Below the pieces are notes generated by a model. It ran no database searches, was not told where the DNA came from, and saw nothing but the letters and a program-made list of their open reading frames with translations. A DNA stretch of 64,000 nt from UBA10649 sp963842725 (GTDB lineage Bacteria > Actinomycetota > Actinomycetes > S36-B12). The stretch covers positions 1,612,001-1,676,000 of the forward strand of contig CAWJHN010000004.1 in the NCBI GenBank assembly GCA_963842725.1. The letters run 5' to 3'. The position numbers and the translations under genes were made by a program. Below, piece by piece: positions 24,457 to 36,434 of this stretch. Numbering within the stretch: the stretch's first letter is position 1; each line of letters opens with the position of its first letter.

Positions 24457-24725
24457 TACTGCTCTCCTTGCTCGTTGGTCCGCAGGGCACGCGCGGCGGC
24501 GCGGCCGGGCGTGCGGGATGCGGCGGCGGACGCCTCCCGTGGCACAGCTGCCGCGCTGGCGGCCAGCGCCCGCACGGAGGCGAGCGTCGTCGCCGCCGAC
24601 GCGCCCACCTGCTGCGCGCTGAGGACGACCCCGCGCTCCCGCGCGTCGGCCAGGGCCTGCTGGGCGCGGCGATAGGCCAGGATTCCGCCTGTCGCTCCCA
24701 CCGCGATCCACACGATCCGTCGCAT
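24456..24725 (-). CDS. Small membrane-anchored protein, DUF6167-like
   Basis: This 89-residue protein has one N-terminal hydrophobic segment (RRIVWIAVGATGGILAYRRA), followed by an Ala/Arg-rich amphipathic helix (residues 20-85). Position directly before alaS and the Arg-anchored start match the DUF6167 family of actinobacteria, whose function is unknown. It starts 11 bases after rarA and shares one base with the alaS start. The ATG at 24725 was chosen; an in-frame TTG at 24734 would add three residues. Confidence 0.7.
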   Translation of the reverse strand: MRRIVWIAVGATGGILAYRRAQQALADARERGVVLSAQQVGASAATTLASVRALAASAAAVPREASAAASRTPGRAAARALRTNEQGEQ

Positions 24726-24736
24726 GAGGCCCAACC

Positions 24737-26080
24737 CTAACGGGCACCCTCGTCGGGCTCGCCGCGGCGCAAGGCCGTCAGCCTCTCGGAGATCTGGCCC
24801 CAGGCCGCCTCAGCGCCGTGACCGGTCGGCCGGTAGTACGCGCGACCCTCGAGCTCATCGGGCAGGTACTGCTGCTCTGCCACGCCTCCGGGGACGTCGT
24901 GCGGGTACACGTATCCGCGACCGTGGCCGAGCGAGGCCGCGCCGGGGTAGTGGCCGTCCCGCAGGTGGGCGGGCACGCGCCCGATGCCGCCCGTGCGGAT
25001 ATCGGCAGTCGCCGCGCCCAGGCCCAGCACGACGGCGTTCGACTTGGGCGCCAATGCCGCGTGGATCGTCGCGTGCGCGAGGATGATGGCGGCCTCCGGC
25101 ATCCCCACCAGCGCCACTGCCTGCGCGGCGGCCACCGCGGTCTGCAGGGCACTGGGATCTGCCATGCCGATGTCCTCGCTCGCCGAGATCATGAGGCGAC
25201 GGGCGACGAACCTAGGATCCTCGCCCGCCTCCAGCATCCGCGCGAGATAGTGCAGCGCCGCGTCTGGATCGCTGCCACGAATGCTCTTGATGAAGGCGCT
25301 GATGACGTCGTAGTGCTGGTCGCCGTCCTTGTCGTAGATGACCGAGGCCTGCTGGACGGCTGCCTCGGCATCGGCCAGCGTCACGGTGTCGACGCCGACG
25401 GCGGCGGCCGACATGGCAGCCGCCTCGAGGCCCGTGAGCGCCCTGCGGGCGTCGCCGTTGGCCGTGCGGACCAGGTGGGCCAGGGCCGCGTCGTCGACGG
25501 TGAGGGCGCCCCCGAAACCGCGCGCATCGGCGATCGAGCGGCGCAGCAGCTCCTCGACGTGCTCGGCGGTCAGGGGGGCCAGGGCCACGACGACGCTGCG
25601 CGACAGCAGGGGCGCGATCACCGAGAAGCTGGGGTTCTCGGTCGTGGCCGCGATCAGGGTGACCCACCCGTTCTCGACCGCGGGGAGCAGCGCGTCCTGC
25701 TGGCTCTTGCTGAACCGGTGCACCTCGTCGATGAACAGCACGGTGCCCCTCCCGTGCATGCCGAGGCTGTCGCGGGCCCGCTCGATGACGGCCCGCACGT
25801 CCTTCACGCCGGCCGTGACCGCCGACAGCTCCACGAACGCCCGTCCGGTGCCCGCGGAGAGCAGTGACGCCAGTGTCGTCTTGCCCGTTCCGGGCGGTCC
25901 CCACAGGATCACCGAGACGACGGGCGCGTCGCCCGAGGCGGTGAGCAGGGTGCGCAGGGGCGAGCCGGGGGCGAGGGCGGACTCCTGGCCCACGACGTCG
26001 TCGAGGCTGCGCGGGCGCATCCGCACCGCCAGCGGGGCGGACGACCGCGTCGCCGCCAGCCCGTCGTCGAACAGGGTCAT
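24737..26080 (-). CDS. rarA: Replication-associated recombination protein A (RarA/MgsA)
   Basis: This 447-residue AAA+ ATPase of the clamp-loader family acts at stalled replication forks with SSB. RMRPRSLDDVVGQESALAPG opens the domain. Walker A is WGPPGTGKTTLASLLS, Walker B is TVLFIDEVHRFSKSQQDALL, and sensor 1 is LIAATTENPSFSV. The C-terminal tetramerisation domain has SAFIKSIRGSDPDAALHYLA and MISASEDIGMADP. The length is normal. It lies 9 bases after the GNAT gene in a long minus-strand operon. Confidence 0.95.
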   Translation of the reverse strand: MTLFDDGLAATRSSAPLAVRMRPRSLDDVVGQESALAPGSPLRTLLTASGDAPVVSVILWGPPGTGKTTLASLLSAGTGRAFVELSAVTAGVKDVRAVIERARDSLGMHGRGTVLFIDEVHRFSKSQQDALLPAVENGWVTLIAATTENPSFSVIAPLLSRSVVVALAPLTAEHVEELLRRSIADARGFGGALTVDDAALAHLVRTANGDARRALTGLEAAAMSAAAVGVDTVTLADAEAAVQQASVIYDKDGDQHYDVISAFIKSIRGSDPDAALHYLARMLEAGEDPRFVARRLMISASEDIGMADPSALQTAVAAAQAVALVGMPEAAIILAHATIHAALAPKSNAVVLGLGAATADIRTGGIGRVPAHLRDGHYPGAASLGHGRGYVYPHDVPGGVAEQQYLPDELEGRAYYRPTGHGAEAAWGQISERLTALRRGEPDEGAR

Positions 26081-26786
26081 GCGCCCACCCTATGCAGGCG
26101 GCCTCGGGGGCTCCCGGAGCAGGCCGGAGCGGTATCGGCCCACCTCGACGAAGCCGAGCGCCGTGTACGCCCGGCGGCCGGCGACGTTGGCCACGTACAT
26201 CTCCAGCATGATCATCGGCGCCCCGTCGTCGAGCGCCGCGGCGATGAGCCACGAGCAGGCGTCGCGGGCCAGCCCCCGGCCGCGGGCGGCGGGGTGCGTG
26301 CACACGCTGACGAGGTGCGCGGCCCCGGTCGGCTCGATGACCTGCCCCGCGACGGACACCAGGGTCTCGCCGTCGAGCACCCCGGCCCATCGCACGATGT
26401 GCGGGTCGCCGGGGAACAGGTAGGCGGAGTCCGAGTGCGCCAGCAACGGCGCGATGCGCGGATCGTCGAGGTCGAGGGCAACTGCCGAGGACGGCGCCGG
26501 TGCGGCGGCGGCCGGCTCCAGGAGCCACAGGCACCAGTGCCCGGGATCCGGGCTGCGCAGCCGCTCGGGCAGCAGGGTGAAGGCCTGCTCGGGAACGGTC
26601 ACGCCGTCGAGGTCATGATCGGCCGCGAGCCGTTCGATCAGGCCGGCAACGGCCCGGTCGTCGTCGCCCAGGCCGGTCGCCCAGACCTCCCCGCGCTTGC
26701 GTGCTCGGCCGATCCACGCGACGTTCGCGCCCTCCCGGACGAGCACATCCGGGTGCAGGTCACCGATGACCCAGCGGATGTACGGG

Positions 26787-28543
<1,757 letters not shown>

Positions 28544-28547
<4 letters not shown>

Positions 28548-29887
28548 GGTGCTTCCTCCAGATTGGCCTTCGATGTGACGATCGGGTGCAGATCATCCTC
28601 GGGGGGCGACCAGCTGGATGCATCGGCGTCCGCCTGCACGCCCGTCCGGATGTCCTTGACACTGTGCCCCGCCTCGTCCGGGAACCACACGAACGGGATT
28701 CCTCGGCGGTCGGCGTGCTTGATCTGCTTGCCGAACCTGTCGGCCGCAGGCGCCACCTCGCATGGGATGCCGCGGGATCTGAGCGCCCGGGCGACCGCGT
28801 CGCTGCGATGCCGCTGATCCTCGTCGAGTACCGCCACCAGGACGGCGGAGGGCACGCTGCGCGGCACGGACACCAGGTCGCGGCCCAGCAGGATCGACAC
28901 CAGCCGGGTGACGCCGAGCGAGATTCCGACGCCCGGGTACGTCTGGCGTCCGTCCGAGGCGAGCGAGTCGTAGCGCCCGCCGGAGCTGATCGACCCGAAG
29001 GACTCGTAGCCGACCAGCTGCGTCTCGTAGACCGTTGCCGTGTAGTAGTCCAGACCGCGGGCGACACGCAGGTCGGCGACGACCGAACCGGGTCGCTCGG
29101 CGTTCGCGCCGCTGACGACGGCCGCCAGCTCGTCGATGCCCTCCTCGAGCAGCGGGTTGCGCACGCCCAACGACCGCACCCGCCCCGCGAAGGAGTCGTC
29201 GGGCGTGCGGATCTGCGCGAGATCCAGGCAGCGGCCGGCCGCTTCGCTGGTCAGCCCGGCCTCCGACTCGAGGAGCGCGACGACCCGCTGGGGTCCGATC
29301 TTGTCGAGCTTGTCGACCGCGCGCAGGACCGCGGCGGGATCCGATGCGCCCACGCCCAGGTAGAAGCCCTCGGCCAGCTTGCGGTTGTTGACCTGCATCA
29401 CCGCCCTGGGGATCGGCAGCTCGGCGAGGACGGTGGACATCACGACGGCCATCTCCACCTCGTGGTGGAAGGCAAGCGTGTCCCGCCCCACCACGTCGAT
29501 GTCGGCCTGGGCGAACTCCCGGAACCGGCCCTCCTGCGGCCGCTCCCCGCGCCAGACCTTCTGGATCTGGTATCGGCGAAGGGGGAACTCGAGGTGCCCG
29601 GCATGCTCGAGGACGTATCGCGCGAACGGGACCGTCAGGTCGAAGTGCAGGCCCAGCCCCGGATCCGCCTCGCCCTCGGCAGCGTGCAGACGGCGCAGCA
29701 GGTACACCTCCTTGTCGATCTCGCCCTTGCGCAGCATCTGGTCGAGCGGCTCGACGGCCCGGGTCTCGAGCGAAGCGAATCCGTGCAGCTCGAAGACCCG
29801 TCGCGCCGTGTCCAGGACGAGCTGCTCCACGATCCGACCGGCCGGCAGCCACTCGGGGAAGCCCGAGAGCCCCTTCGGTCGAGCCAT
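28544..29887 (-). CDS. hisS: Histidyl-tRNA synthetase
   Basis: This 447-residue class IIa synthetase begins ARPKGLSGFPEWLPAGRIVE. Motif 1 is FELHGFASLETRAVEPLDQM, motif 2 is YQIQKVWRGERPQEGRFREF and the His-specific motif is VVADLRVARGLDYYTATVYE. GSISSGGRYDSL is motif 3. The C-terminal anticodon domain spans about residues 335-430. The ATG at 29887 gives the standard length; the open frame upstream belongs to the antisense shadow of the MBL gene. It starts 2 bases after the MBL-hydrolase stop. Confidence 0.97.
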
Positions 29888-29889
29888 GG

Positions 29890-30588
29890 CTAGAGCCCCC
29901 GGGGGTTGCGCGGCACGACGGCAGAATCGACGAGCGCGGTGAGGTAGGGGTTGGTCGCCCGTTCCTGGCCGATGGTGGTCTGCGGTCCATGCCCGGGCAG
30001 GACGATCAGCTCGTCCGGAGCGGGCAGGATGACGCGCTGCAGGGAGTCGATCATCCGGGCGTGGTCGCCGCCGGGCAGGTCCGTGCGGCCGATGGACCCG
30101 GCGAACAGCACGTCGCCGCTGAGCATGACGTCGTCGAGGGTGAACACCACTGACCCCTCGGTGTGGCCTGGTGCGTGATGGACCGTGAGGCGCAGGCCGA
30201 CGAGGTCGAGCACCTGCCTGTCGACCAGGACACGCACGTCGCTGGGTTCCGTCAGCTCGAGGGAGTCCTTCGTCATCGCCAGCAGCGTCTCGCGCGCAGC
30301 AGCGACGCTCGAGCCGGCCGGATCCTCGAGTCGGTACCGGTCGTCGGCGTGGATCAGGGCGGGGACGTCGAACTCCGTGGACAGCGGGGCCACCGACCAC
30401 ACGTGGTCGATGTGCCCGTGGGTCAGCAGGACGGCCGCGGGCGCGAGGCGGTGCTCGCGGATGATCTCGTGCACGCCGTCGATCGAGTCCTGGCCCGGAT
30501 CGACGATGATGCAGGGCTCCCCCGCACCGGCCGCGAGCACGTAGCAGTTGGTCGCCCACGAGCCCGCGGGGAACCCGGCAATGAGCAC
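29890..30588 (-). CDS. Metallo-beta-lactamase-fold hydrolase (glyoxalase II-like)
   Basis: This 232-residue protein is probably a thioester hydrolase. The zinc site is THGHIDHVW (HxHxDH), the later His lies in VHHAPGHTEGSVVF, the bridging Asp is in VMLSGDVLFAGSIGRTDLPG and the final His in VLPGHGPQTTIG. The length suits the YcbL-type glyoxalase II family. Position directly before hisS-aspS is common in actinobacteria. The GTG start has GGAGGG upstream. It is divergent from the cyclophilin gene. Confidence 0.9.
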   Translation of the reverse strand: MLIAGFPAGSWATNCYVLAAGAGEPCIIVDPGQDSIDGVHEIIREHRLAPAAVLLTHGHIDHVWSVAPLSTEFDVPALIHADDRYRLEDPAGSSVAAARETLLAMTKDSLELTEPSDVRVLVDRQVLDLVGLRLTVHHAPGHTEGSVVFTLDDVMLSGDVLFAGSIGRTDLPGGDHARMIDSLQRVILPAPDELIVLPGHGPQTTIGQERATNPYLTALVDSAVVPRNPRGL

Positions 30589-30711
30589 GTCTGCGGCCCT
30601 CCGGTGGTCTCGATGTGCGCCCGATGTGTGGCGGCCAGCCTATCGGGCGTCCCGGTGACCCCTGCGGCATAGACTCGCTCCGCGATCAGGCGTCACGTCG
30701 AAGGGGTGCAC

Positions 30712-31557
30712 ATGGCCGGCAGCAAGCGGGAGCGCGAACTGGCACGCGCGAAGTACGAGCGCCAGCAGGCGCGCCGTGCCGAGACGGCCACGCACCGCAA
30801 GAAGAGGCAGCGCATCATCGCCGCCACGGTTGTCGGCGTGCTCGTGGTCGGGGCTCTCGCCTGGGTGGTGATCGGGCGGGGTTCAAGCGAGGACCTCACG
30901 GCCTCGGACACCACTCCGACGGCGTCTTCCGCGCCATCGGCGGCGCCCACCGCGGCCGCGTCGGGCGACCCGGCGAGCGCGGAGCCAGCGCTGCTGGACT
31001 GCAGCGAGCCCGGCGTGCCCCGGGCCGACGACATGACGTACACCGACGCGCCGGCACCCGTGACTTCGGCGTCCAGCATCACGTTCACGACGAACTGCGG
31101 CGACATCGTGGTGGCCCTCGACCCCAAGGCGCCGGCGACCATCGCCAGCATGGCCTTCCTCGCCGAGGAGGGGTACTTCGACAACACGTCGTGCCATCGC
31201 CTCACGACGGCCGGCATCTACGTGCTCCAGTGCGGCGACCCCAAGGGCGACGGCACGGGCGGCCCCGGGTACTCGGTGCCCGACGAGAACCTGCCGGCCG
31301 ACAGCACCGGCGAGGCCAACTACCCGGCCGGCACGGTCGCGATGGCCAACGCGGGGCCGGGCACGGCGGGGTCCCAGTTCTTCATCGTGTACGACGACAC
31401 CTCGCTCCCGGGCGACTACACGATCTGGGGAACCGTCACGTCGGGCCTCGACATCGTCCAGGAGGTCGCCTCCGTCGGTGTCGCCGGTGGCGGGGCGACC
31501 GACGGTGCGCCCCAGCAGCCGGTCTTTATCGAATCGGCAACGGTCGGGGCGGAATAG
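30712..31557 (+). CDS. Membrane-anchored cyclophilin-type peptidyl-prolyl isomerase
   Basis: This 281-residue protein has a basic cytoplasmic N-terminus (AGSKRERELARAKYERQQAR), one membrane span (IIAATVVGVLVVGALAWVVI), an Ala/Ser-rich linker, and an external cyclophilin domain (about residues 120-280). Domain motifs are FLAEEGYFDNTSCHRL, VAMANAGPGTAGSQFFIV and YTIWGTVTSGLDIV. The usual catalytic Arg of FHR is kept as CHR. The ATG at 30712 has AAGGGG 6 bases upstream; a GTG two codons earlier is possible. TAGACT (30670-30675) is a candidate -10. Confidence 0.92.
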   Translation: MAGSKRERELARAKYERQQARRAETATHRKKRQRIIAATVVGVLVVGALAWVVIGRGSSEDLTASDTTPTASSAPSAAPTAAASGDPASAEPALLDCSEPGVPRADDMTYTDAPAPVTSASSITFTTNCGDIVVALDPKAPATIASMAFLAEEGYFDNTSCHRLTTAGIYVLQCGDPKGDGTGGPGYSVPDENLPADSTGEANYPAGTVAMANAGPGTAGSQFFIVYDDTSLPGDYTIWGTVTSGLDIVQEVASVGVAGGGATDGAPQQPVFIESATVGAE

Positions 31558-31663
31558 CGGCAGCGGCTATGGTTATGGCGCGAGAGTGGTGGACACGGGG
31601 TCCCGTCAGGGGCCTTGGTGCAGGATCCCGCGTGGGATCACGAGGCAGGAAGCAGGTCGACGT

Positions 31664-32944
31664 ATGTCCGACATAGGCGTCCCAACGCCGGCGGCGCTGC
31701 GCCCACCCGTGCAATCCACCACGAGCGACCCGTCGAAGTTCGGCCGGATCGAGCCGGACGGCACGGTGATCCTGCTCGCCCCTGAGGGCGAGGTCGTCGT
31801 CGGGCAGTGGGCCGCGGGCGAGCCGGCCGCCGGACTGGCCTTCTTCGGCCGCAAGTACGACGACCTTGTCGTGGAGATCGACCTCATCGAGAAGCGTCTC
31901 GCCGACCACAGAGCACCCGCGGAGCAGGCCGAAGCCGTGCTGGCCAAGGTGCGAGAGGCCCTCGCGGCCCGCTCGTTCGTGGGAGACGTGGCCGGACTCG
32001 AGGCGCGCTGCGACCGGCTCGACGCCGCGGTCGGCGCCGCAAAGGAGGCCGCTCGCGCCCGTAAGGCGGAGCAGCGAGAGGCGGCGCTCGTCCAGCGCCG
32101 GGCGCTGGCCGAGGAGGCGGAGTCGCTGCGCGAGTCGACATCGTGGCGCACGACGACCGAGCGCTTCGCAGAGATCGTCGAGGAGTGGAAAGGCCTGCCA
32201 CGCGGCGACCGGGCCAGCGAGCAGGAACTCTGGCATCGCATCAGCTCGGCCCGCACCGCCTTCGACAAGCGCCGCCGCCAGCACTTCGCCGAGCTCGACG
32301 GCCAGCGGAAGATCGCCGTTGCGCGCAAGCGCGAGCTCATCGCCTCCGCCGAGGCCCTGGCCACGTCCACCGACTGGCCGCGGACGGCGAAGGCGCTTCG
32401 CGACCTGCTGACCGAGTGGAAGGACGCTCCCCGCGGCTCGCGGTCCGACGAGGACCGGCTCTGGAAGCGCTTCAAGGCCGCCCAGGATGCGTTCTACGCG
32501 GCGCGGACGGCCACCGAGGACGCCGAGCAGGAGGGACTGCGCTCGCACGTGCCAGTCAAGGAGGCCCTGGCCGCCGAGGCCGAGGCCCTGCTGCCCATCA
32601 CGGACCTGAAGGCGGCCAAGTCGGCGCTGCGCTCGATCCAGGATCGCTGGGACCGCGCCGGCGACCTGCCCCGGGCCGAGCGCGATCGCATCGAGAATCG
32701 GCTCAAGAGGGTCGAGGAGGCCGTCCGCAAGGCCGAGTCCGAGTCGTGGCAGCGCAGCAACCCCGAGTCCCGGGCCCGCGCCGAGTCCACCGCCAACGCC
32801 TTCACCGACGCGCTCAACCGTCTGGAGGAGCAGCGCGATGCCGCGGCCGCGAGTGGCAACGCGTCGAAGGTTGCTGATCTCGAGGCGTCGATCGCCAACA
32901 CGAGGGCCCTGATCGACGCGGCCCGCAACGCCGTTTCCGGCTGA
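31664..32944 (+). CDS. DUF349-repeat coiled-coil protein
   Basis: This 426-residue, highly charged, mostly helical protein has repeated DUF349 units, seen as FAEIVEEWKGLPRGDRASEQ, LRDLLTEWKDAPRGSRSDED and LRSIQDRWDRAGDLPRAERD. The N-terminal ~90 residues (FGRIEPDGTVILLAPEGEVV) are a separate small beta domain. DUF349 proteins beside the actinobacterial relA locus have no settled function. A TATGGT -10 candidate (31568-31573) precedes an 80-base leader containing the inverted repeat GATCCC-GCGT-GGGATC (31624-31639). It converges on relA with 12 bases between the stops. Confidence 0.85.
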   Translation: MSDIGVPTPAALRPPVQSTTSDPSKFGRIEPDGTVILLAPEGEVVVGQWAAGEPAAGLAFFGRKYDDLVVEIDLIEKRLADHRAPAEQAEAVLAKVREALAARSFVGDVAGLEARCDRLDAAVGAAKEAARARKAEQREAALVQRRALAEEAESLRESTSWRTTTERFAEIVEEWKGLPRGDRASEQELWHRISSARTAFDKRRRQHFAELDGQRKIAVARKRELIASAEALATSTDWPRTAKALRDLLTEWKDAPRGSRSDEDRLWKRFKAAQDAFYAARTATEDAEQEGLRSHVPVKEALAAEAEALLPITDLKAAKSALRSIQDRWDRAGDLPRAERDRIENRLKRVEEAVRKAESESWQRSNPESRARAESTANAFTDALNRLEEQRDAAAASGNASKVADLEASIANTRALIDAARNAVSG

Positions 32945-32956
32945 GTCGACGGGCGG

Positions 32957-35233
32957 TCAGACCCGGTAGGCGTCGTACACGCCCTCTACGCCGCGAACCG
33001 CGCGCAGGACCGAGCCCAGGTGCTTGGGGTCTGCCATCTCGAACGTGAACCGCGACATCGCGATCCGGTCGCGCGTCGTCGTCACGGACGCGCTCAGGAT
33101 GTTCACGTGGGTGTCCGACAGCGCGCGCGTGACGTCCGACAGCAGGCGGGCGCGATCGAGGGCCTCCACCTGGATGTTGACCAGGAACACGCTCGATGAC
33201 GTGGGGGCCCACTCGACCTCGACGATGCGATCGGGCTCGGCCCGCAGGCCGGGCACGTTGACGCAGTCCTCGCGGTGCACCGACACCCCGGCGCCGCGGG
33301 TGACGAAGCCGATGATCTCGTCTCCCGGCACGGGCGTGCAGCACCGGGCCAGCTTGACCCACACGTCCTTGGCACCCTTGACGATCACGCCCACGTCGCC
33401 CGTGGTGCGTTGCCGCTGGACCGTCGTCGGGCTGACCACCTCGGCAGCGTCGTCGGCGGCTCCGTCGACGCCTCCCGCCGAGTCGACCAGCCGCTGGACG
33501 ATCGTCGTCGCCGAGATGCGACCCTCGCCCACGGACGCGTAGAGCGCCGAGATGTCCGACTGGTGAAGGTCCGCGGCGATGGTCGTGAGCGCCTGGTTCG
33601 TCATCATGCGCTGCAGCGGCAGGCCCTGCTTGCGCATGGCCCGGACGATCGAGTCCTTTCCGGTCTCGATGGCCTCCTCGCGGCGCTCCTTGGAGAACCA
33701 GGCCTTGATCTTGGTGCGGGCCCGGGGCGACTGCACGAAGGACAGCCAGTCCCGACTCGGACCGGCACCATCGGCCTTCGACGTGAAGATCTCGACGACG
33801 TCGCCGTTCTCGAGCGACGACTCCAGGGGCACGAGCTTGCCGTTGACCCGCGCCCCGACGCATCGGTGCCCGACCTCGGTGTGGACGGAGTACGCGAAGT
33901 CGACGGGAGTGGCGTTCGACGGCAGGGCCACGACATCGCCCTTGGGCGTGAAGACGAACACCTCGGACGAGCCGAGGTCGTAGCGCAGGGCGTCGAGGAA
34001 CTCGTCCGGATCCTCTGTCTCGCGCTGCCACTCGAGCAGCTGGCGCAGCCAGCCGAAGTCCTCGGGCCCGGACTTGCCGCCCACGTCCTGCTGCTTGTAC
34101 CGCCAGTGCGCAGCGACGCCGAACTCCGCAGCCCGGTGCATCTCCTGCGTGCGGATCTGCAGCTCTACGGGCTTGCCCTCCGGTCCGATCACCGTCGTGT
34201 GAAGGGACTGGTACATGTTGAACTTCGGCATCGCGATGAAGTCCTTGAAGCGGCCCGGAACCGGGCTCCACTTGGCATGCACGATGCCGAGCACCGCGTA
34301 GCAGTCCCGAATGCTTTCGACGAGGATGCGCACGCCGACCAGATCGTAGATGTCGGCGAAGTCCCGGCCGCGGACGATCATCTTCTGGTACACGGAGTAG
34401 TAGTGCTTGGGCCGCCCGGTCACCACGGCCTTGACCTTGCTCTTCTTCAGGTCCGCCTCGATCTGGTCGATGACCGCCGTCAGGTACTGGTCGCGCGACG
34501 GCGCCCGCTGCCCGACGAGTCGGACGATCTCCTCGTACATCTTGGGGTAGAGCGTCGCGAACGAGAGGTCCTCAAGCTCCCACTTGACGGCGTTCATGCC
34601 CAACCGATGGGCCAGCGGCGCGTAGATCTCGAGGGTCTCGCGCGCCTTCGACTGCTGCTTGTCCTCGGGCATCCAGCGCAGGGTCCGCATGTTGTGCAGC
34701 CGGTCGGCGAGCTTGATGACCAGCACCCGGATGTCCCGAGCCATAGCGATCACCATCTTGCGCACGGTCTCGGCGGCCGACGTCTCCCCGTACTTGACCT
34801 TGTCGAGCTTGGTGACCCCGTCGACGAGCTGCGCGATCTCGTCGCCGAAATCCTCCCGCAGGGCGTCCAGTGCGTAGCCGGCGTCCTCGACCGTGTCGTG
34901 AAGCAGCGCGGCGGCCAGGGTCGGGGCGGTCATACCCAGCTCGGCAAGGATCGTGGCCACCGCCAGCGGGTGGGTGATGTACGCCTCGCCCGAGCGCCGC
35001 TTCTGGTCGCGATGGAGGTAGGCCGCCATCTCGTAGGCGCGCTCGATCAGCTTGGTGTCGGCCTTGGGGTGGTATTTGCGCAGCGTCCGAAGCAGCGGGT
35101 CGAGCTCGGGAAAGCTGGGCCGGGACCCGGCCAGCCGCGCGAATCGCGACCGAATGCCACCGGAGTCCGGCGTGCCGATGCCCGGGGCCGCAGCCTGCGG
35201 CTCCGTCGGCAGCGTGTCCTCCTTCGCCAACAC
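32957..35233 (-). CDS. rel: Bifunctional (p)ppGpp synthetase/hydrolase (Rel)
   Basis: This 758-residue stringent-response enzyme contains all domains of long RSH proteins. The HD hydrolase domain has AAALLHDTVEDAGYALDAL, so hydrolase activity is expected. The synthetase domain has VVTGRPKHYYSVYQKMIVRG and PKFNMYQSLHTTVIGP. TGS is at about residues 420-480 (VFVFTPKGDVVALPSNATPV), the zinc-finger region has LARCCTPVPGDEIIGFVTRG, and the ACT domain lies at the C-terminus. The start is GTG, immediately after a GGGGAGGG stretch; TTG one codon later would have better SD spacing. The adenine phosphoribosyltransferase gene often found beside it is absent. Confidence 0.96.
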   Translation of the reverse strand: MLAKEDTLPTEPQAAAPGIGTPDSGGIRSRFARLAGSRPSFPELDPLLRTLRKYHPKADTKLIERAYEMAAYLHRDQKRRSGEAYITHPLAVATILAELGMTAPTLAAALLHDTVEDAGYALDALREDFGDEIAQLVDGVTKLDKVKYGETSAAETVRKMVIAMARDIRVLVIKLADRLHNMRTLRWMPEDKQQSKARETLEIYAPLAHRLGMNAVKWELEDLSFATLYPKMYEEIVRLVGQRAPSRDQYLTAVIDQIEADLKKSKVKAVVTGRPKHYYSVYQKMIVRGRDFADIYDLVGVRILVESIRDCYAVLGIVHAKWSPVPGRFKDFIAMPKFNMYQSLHTTVIGPEGKPVELQIRTQEMHRAAEFGVAAHWRYKQQDVGGKSGPEDFGWLRQLLEWQRETEDPDEFLDALRYDLGSSEVFVFTPKGDVVALPSNATPVDFAYSVHTEVGHRCVGARVNGKLVPLESSLENGDVVEIFTSKADGAGPSRDWLSFVQSPRARTKIKAWFSKERREEAIETGKDSIVRAMRKQGLPLQRMMTNQALTTIAADLHQSDISALYASVGEGRISATTIVQRLVDSAGGVDGAADDAAEVVSPTTVQRQRTTGDVGVIVKGAKDVWVKLARCCTPVPGDEIIGFVTRGAGVSVHREDCVNVPGLRAEPDRIVEVEWAPTSSSVFLVNIQVEALDRARLLSDVTRALSDTHVNILSASVTTTRDRIAMSRFTFEMADPKHLGSVLRAVRGVEGVYDAYRV

Positions 35234-35321
35234 CCCTCCCCGCTCCCGGGCGATCCCGGCTCGCGTCGTGTCAGTCTACGTGGACGCCACGGCGCGGCTC
35301 TTCGGGGAGTTTCGCCGTCGG

Positions 35322-36434
35322 TCAGCCCTTCGGTCGACGGGAGCGCGACTGCTTGCGCGGCTGCTGCCGGGGGCCGGAGTCGGCACGGGTCGGGCCGGCC
35401 GGCGCCGACGTTGCGGGCAGAGCGTCGGCCCCCGCATCATCAGCCACTCCGGCGGCCGATCCGGTCCTGGCCTGCTTGCGACGCGCCGCAACGCGGGCGG
35501 CCAGGGACTTCATCTCGGGCTGCCGCTCCTTGAGCTGGACGAGGAACGGCGTCGCGATGAAGATGGACGAGTAGGCGCCGGCCGCCATGCCGACGAACAG
35601 GGCGACGGCGAGATCGAGCAGCGTGCCCGCGCCGAGGAGTCCCGCTCCCACGATGATGATCGACAGCACCGGCAGCAGCGCCACGATCGACGTGTTGATC
35701 GATCGGATCATCGTCTGGTTGACGGCCAGGTTGGCCGACTCCCCGTACGTCATGACCGACTGCCCAGCGATGCCCTTCGTGTTCTCGCGCACCTTGTCGA
35801 ACACGACCACGGTGTCGTACAGGGAGTAGCCCAGGATCGTCAGCAGGCCGATGACGGTGGCGGGCGTCACCTCCAGGCCGGTGAGCGCGTAGATGCCGAT
35901 CGTGATGACGAGGTCGTGCACGAGGGCAACCAGCGCGGCGACCGCCATCCGCCACTCGAAGTAGATGGACAGGAAGATGGACACCAGCAGGATGAAGACG
36001 ACGAGGCCCTGAAGGGCCTTCTTGGAGATCTCCGCACCCCACGTGGGCCCGACGACCTGGACCTTGATGTCGCCCTTCGCCACGCCGCAGAGCTCGGCGA
36101 GGTCGCCGGCCAGCACGGAGCTGTCGGCCGCCGTCAGGGGCTCGGTCTGCACGCGGACGGTGCCGCTGGTCGTCGTGGTGACGATGGCCTGGGCACCCGT
36201 CTCGGTCTCCGCCAGGCCGCGAGCCTCCTCGACGGTGCACGTCGCGTTGGGGATGGTGAAGTCGGCGCCGCCCCGGAACTCGATGCCCAGGTTCAGCCCG
36301 CGCACGCCAACCGCCCCGATGGAGACCAGCAGGATGATCGCCGACACGAGGTACCAGGTCTTGCGTCGGCCGACGAAGTCGAACGACACCTCGCCCGAGT
36401 ACAGGCGGTGGCCGAGGGATGCGAGCCCGCTCAT
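35322..36434 (-). CDS. secF: Protein translocase subunit SecF
   Basis: This 370-residue RND-like membrane protein works with SecD to drive late steps of Sec export using the proton gradient. Six membrane spans are visible, with the first periplasmic domain after NLGIEFRGGADFTI. The conserved D4-type segment is VIGLLTILGYSLYDTVVVFDKVREN, and NQTMIRSINTSIVALLPVLS follows. A basic, Pro-rich cytoplasmic tail closes the protein. The ATG at 36434 overlaps the secD stop (ATGA). Confidence 0.96.
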   Translation of the reverse strand: MSGLASLGHRLYSGEVSFDFVGRRKTWYLVSAIILLVSIGAVGVRGLNLGIEFRGGADFTIPNATCTVEEARGLAETETGAQAIVTTTTSGTVRVQTEPLTAADSSVLAGDLAELCGVAKGDIKVQVVGPTWGAEISKKALQGLVVFILLVSIFLSIYFEWRMAVAALVALVHDLVITIGIYALTGLEVTPATVIGLLTILGYSLYDTVVVFDKVRENTKGIAGQSVMTYGESANLAVNQTMIRSINTSIVALLPVLSIIIVGAGLLGAGTLLDLAVALFVGMAAGAYSSIFIATPFLVQLKERQPEMKSLAARVAARRKQARTGSAAGVADDAGADALPATSAPAGPTRADSGPRQQPRKQSRSRRPKG

